From contig CAJULU010000038.1 in NCBI GenBank assembly GCA_910587575.1, forward strand, positions 20,832 through 44,858: a DNA stretch of 24,027 nt, given 5' to 3'. A program made the translations under genes and the position numbers. Positions 22,423-24,027 of the stretch are shown here, in pieces (the first letter of the stretch is position 1; each line of letters begins with the position of its first letter). This DNA comes from an uncultured Dorea sp. Its GTDB lineage: Bacteria; Bacillota; Clostridia; Lachnospirales; Lachnospiraceae. The notes beneath the pieces are model-generated. The model made no database searches and was not told the DNA's origin. It saw nothing but the letters and a program-made list of their open reading frames with translations.

Positions 22423-22451
22423 TTGTATATTTCAGGAAAATTGAATATAAT
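22423..22451 (+). promoter_or_regulatory. Promoter of the transglutaminase-like gene
   Basis: TTGTAT (22423-22428) and TATAAT (22446-22451) at 17 bp on the plus strand, about 60 nt before the start codon. Confidence 0.65.
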
Positions 22452-22464
22452 ATAGAGTATCAGT

Positions 22465-22488
22465 GTTGAGAACTTAAGCGTTGAGAAC
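22465..22488 (+). repeat. Direct repeat GTTGAGAAC in the 5' leader
   Basis: Two exact copies of the 9-mer (22465-22473 and 22480-22488), 15 bp apart, between the expected transcription start and the ribosome site. Purpose unknown. Confidence 0.45.
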
Positions 22489-22510
22489 AGATACGGCAAG
22501 GAGCAGATCT

Positions 22511-23734
22511 ATGGGGAAAAGACGAAGAAGAAAAAAGGGATGCCTACATACGATTGCAATGACCGCCGGGTTATTCTGCCTGGCAGTTGCATCGTTCTGT
22601 ATTGCCTATGGCATCGGATTCAGGCCGGATGTAGTGAAAGAGATAGAACGGGAACTGACCGGCCCGGAGGAAATTCCGTTCCAGGAAGCCGTGATTCAGG
22701 ATGAAGAGGTGGGACAGAAATTCTACTACCAGCAGCTTGACGAAGAAGACCGGCTCACTTACCGGGAAATCCTTAAAGGTCTGCAGGAAAACACTGCCGA
22801 CATCTACATTCATGCTTCCGAAGCGGAACGTGCCAATGAGATCTTTCAGTTTATACTCAAGGACTGCCCGGAGATCTTCTGGTGCGACGGTACGATTACT
22901 GCTACCAGCTATGACGGCCAGGAACCTTATACCGTGCTGAAGCCCACATACACCTATGATGCGGCGGCAAAGGAACAGATGACAGCACAGATTGAGGCGC
23001 AGGCCTCTCAATGCCTGTCCGGGATTTGGGCAGACGAATCCGATTACAATAAGATCCTGTATGTCTATGAGTATATTGTAAATACGGTTGACTATGACCT
23101 GGAAGCCCCGGATAACCAGAATATTTACAGCGTGTTTATCCATCAGCGTTCTGTCTGCGCCGGTTATTCCAAAGCGGCACAGTATCTGCTGGAACGCCTG
23201 GGCGTATTCTGCACCTATGTCACGGGGACAACCAGCGGCGGCCAGAATCATGCCTGGAACCTTGTGAAATGCGAGGGAAATTACTACTATATGGATGTGA
23301 CCTGGGGCGACCCGGTTTTCCAGGCTTCGGAAGGGGAGGATGTGAACCAGTTTCAGTTAATCAGCTATGATTATATGCTCTGCGATGATACAGAACTCCT
23401 GAAAAATCATACCCCGGACCGTGATGTGGCTCTTCCCGCATGTACCATGATGAACCGGAACTATTACATGATGAATAATATGTATTATACTTCTTATGAC
23501 CCGGATCTGGCCCTTATGCGGATGAACAACGTAATCTCCAAAGGCGGAAACCCGGTGGTGCTGAAATTCGCCAGTGATGCCATCTATGAGGAAGCCCATG
23601 ATGACGTTTTTGAAAATGTCATGAAGACAGCCGCCCAGAATCTTGCGGACCAGTACGGGCTTATGGAAGTCCGGTATCAGTACATGGATGAACCGGAACT
23701 GAACAAGATTACGGTCTACTGGCAGTATGAATAA
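22511..23734 (+). CDS. Membrane-anchored transglutaminase-like protein
   Basis: 407 residues. A very basic N-terminus (MGKRRRRKKG) is followed by one hydrophobic helix (about 14-37), giving a signal anchor with the rest outside the cell. The transglutaminase-like core has the Cys-His-Asp triad Cys216 (RSVCAGYSKA), His247 (GGQNHAWNLV) and Asp262 (YYMDVTWGD). In this bacterial family the domain usually acts as a protease or cell-wall enzyme rather than a cross-linker. The ATG at 22511 is chosen because AAGGAG lies 7 nt upstream; an in-frame TTG at 22481 includes part of the leader repeat. It is followed by a terminator. It stands divergent from the SpoIID-like gene, so both may belong to envelope or sporulation functions. 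Confidence 0.87.
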   Translation: MGKRRRRKKGCLHTIAMTAGLFCLAVASFCIAYGIGFRPDVVKEIERELTGPEEIPFQEAVIQDEEVGQKFYYQQLDEEDRLTYREILKGLQENTADIYIHASEAERANEIFQFILKDCPEIFWCDGTITATSYDGQEPYTVLKPTYTYDAAAKEQMTAQIEAQASQCLSGIWADESDYNKILYVYEYIVNTVDYDLEAPDNQNIYSVFIHQRSVCAGYSKAAQYLLERLGVFCTYVTGTTSGGQNHAWNLVKCEGNYYYMDVTWGDPVFQASEGEDVNQFQLISYDYMLCDDTELLKNHTPDRDVALPACTMMNRNYYMMNNMYYTSYDPDLALMRMNNVISKGGNPVVLKFASDAIYEEAHDDVFENVMKTAAQNLADQYGLMEVRYQYMDEPELNKITVYWQYE

Positions 23735-23746
23735 AACAAATGTAAA

Positions 23747-23803
23747 CTCCCATAGAATCCAACGCTTTCCGGGACCTGGTTTTCTATGGGAGATTCTTTC
23801 TCT
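23747..23803 (+). terminator. Terminator of the transglutaminase-like gene
   Basis: Perfect 11-bp arms CTCCCATAGAA (23747-23757) and TTCTATGGGAG (23782-23792) enclose 24 nt and are followed by a pyrimidine run with TTCTTTCTCTTT. Confidence 0.8.
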
Positions 23804-23815
23804 TTAAAAAGCTAT

Positions 23816-23842
23816 AAAAAAAAAGCCTGCTGACACAGACTT
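23816..23842 (-). terminator. Terminator of the tRNA cluster
   Basis: AAGTCTG and CAGGCTT (one G-U) form a 7-bp stem on the minus strand, followed by nine T (complement of 23816-23824). It lies about 10 nt behind the tRNA-Met gene. Confidence 0.75.
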
Positions 23843-23852
23843 TTCACATAAG

Positions 23853-23926
23853 TAGCGGGAACTGGATTTGAACCAGCGACACCACGGGTATGAACCGTGT
23901 GCTCTAGCCAACTGAGCTATCCCGCC
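23853..23926 (-). tRNA. tRNA-Met (CAU), elongator type
   Basis: A complete cloverleaf on the minus strand. It has acceptor GGCGGGA/TCCCGCT (G1-U72 wobble), D stem GCTC/GAGC, anticodon stem CACGG/CCGTG with loop TTCATAC giving CAU, T stem GCTGG/CCAGT with loop TTCAAAT, and discriminator A. The acceptor end resembles the Bacillus elongator tRNA-Met rather than tRNA-Ile2, which shares the CAU anticodon. CCA is not encoded. Confidence 0.92.
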
Positions 23927-23975
23927 AGATATGATCCAGTATTCACTGAATCATCTACAACATTTTCAGTTGTAA

Positions 23976-24027
23976 TGGGACCTATAGGGCTCGAACCTAT
24001 GACCCTCTGCTTGTAAGGCAGATGCTC
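23976..24027 (-). tRNA. tRNA-Val (UAC), partial at right edge
   Basis: The 3' two thirds of a tRNA on the minus strand: anticodon stem TCTGC/GCAGA with loop CTTACAA giving UAC, T arm ATAGG-TTCGAGC-CCTAT, acceptor 3' strand AGGTCCC and discriminator A. CCA is not encoded. The 5' part lies outside the window, 49 nt upstream of tRNA-Met in the same cluster. Confidence 0.9.

Noticed and set aside
23853..23926. tRNA-Ile2 with lysidine-modified CAU anticodon
   Set aside because: The acceptor stem GGCGGGA/TCCCGCT and discriminator A match elongator tRNA-Met better.
1..24027. CRISPR array or intact insertion sequence
   Set aside because: No regularly spaced repeats of 20-40 bp and no transposase with flanking terminal repeats were found on either strand.

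Overview
The window looks like a chromosomal segment of a low-to-mid-GC Bacillota, most likely a gut clostridium of the Lachnospiraceae. The reasons are the yicC-gmk-rpoZ gene order, strong AGGAGG ribosome sites, consensus sigma-A-type promoters, an RqcH-type NFACT protein, and several families common in Lachnospiraceae (AAA-ATPase-like/PD-(D/E)XK proteins, Rpn-like nucleases, dynamin-like GTPases, WYL regulators). This assignment is inference; no genus is claimed.

Region 1 (1-5.7 kb) is an AT-richer accessory stretch. It holds the start of a dynamin-family GTPase that runs off the left edge, a WYL-domain regulator, a short divergent XRE-type regulator, an Rpn/PD-(D/E)XK-like protein, a zone of decayed genes and an AAA-ATPase-like protein with a C-terminal nuclease fold. 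The decayed zone contains a paralogue tail, a relaxase remnant and an ABC-permease tail. The 190-bp gap between the WYL and XRE genes carries two identical 17-bp operator-like repeats and a degenerate third copy.

Region 2 (4.0-12.3 kb, all minus strand) reads as one long operon from a consensus promoter at about 12.37 kb: yicC, gmk, rpoZ, rimO, pgsA, cinA, a GNAT acetyltransferase fused to a membrane anchor and extracytoplasmic domain, and the AAA-ATPase-like gene, closed by a terminator at about 3.97 kb. Gaps are short, and several ribosome sites lie inside the preceding gene. The rqcH homologue (12.5-14.2 kb, plus strand) is transcribed divergently from a promoter that physically overlaps the yicC promoter. 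It ends in a 48-bp perfect palindrome.

Region 3 (14.2-20.2 kb, minus strand) holds a small unrecognised gene, a DHH-family phosphoesterase with its own promoter, and carAB for carbamoyl-phosphate synthase. carA has a roughly 200-nt leader containing an intrinsic terminator and a short arginine-rich reading frame, which suggests attenuation control.

Region 4 (20.2-24.0 kb) holds cell-surface genes: a C39-like peptidase whose C-terminus appears truncated, a peptidoglycan-binding SpoIID-like protein, and a divergent membrane-anchored transglutaminase-like protein. The right edge has a minus-strand tRNA cluster with tRNA-Met(CAU) and a partial tRNA-Val(UAC). No CRISPR array, rRNA or intact insertion sequence was seen.
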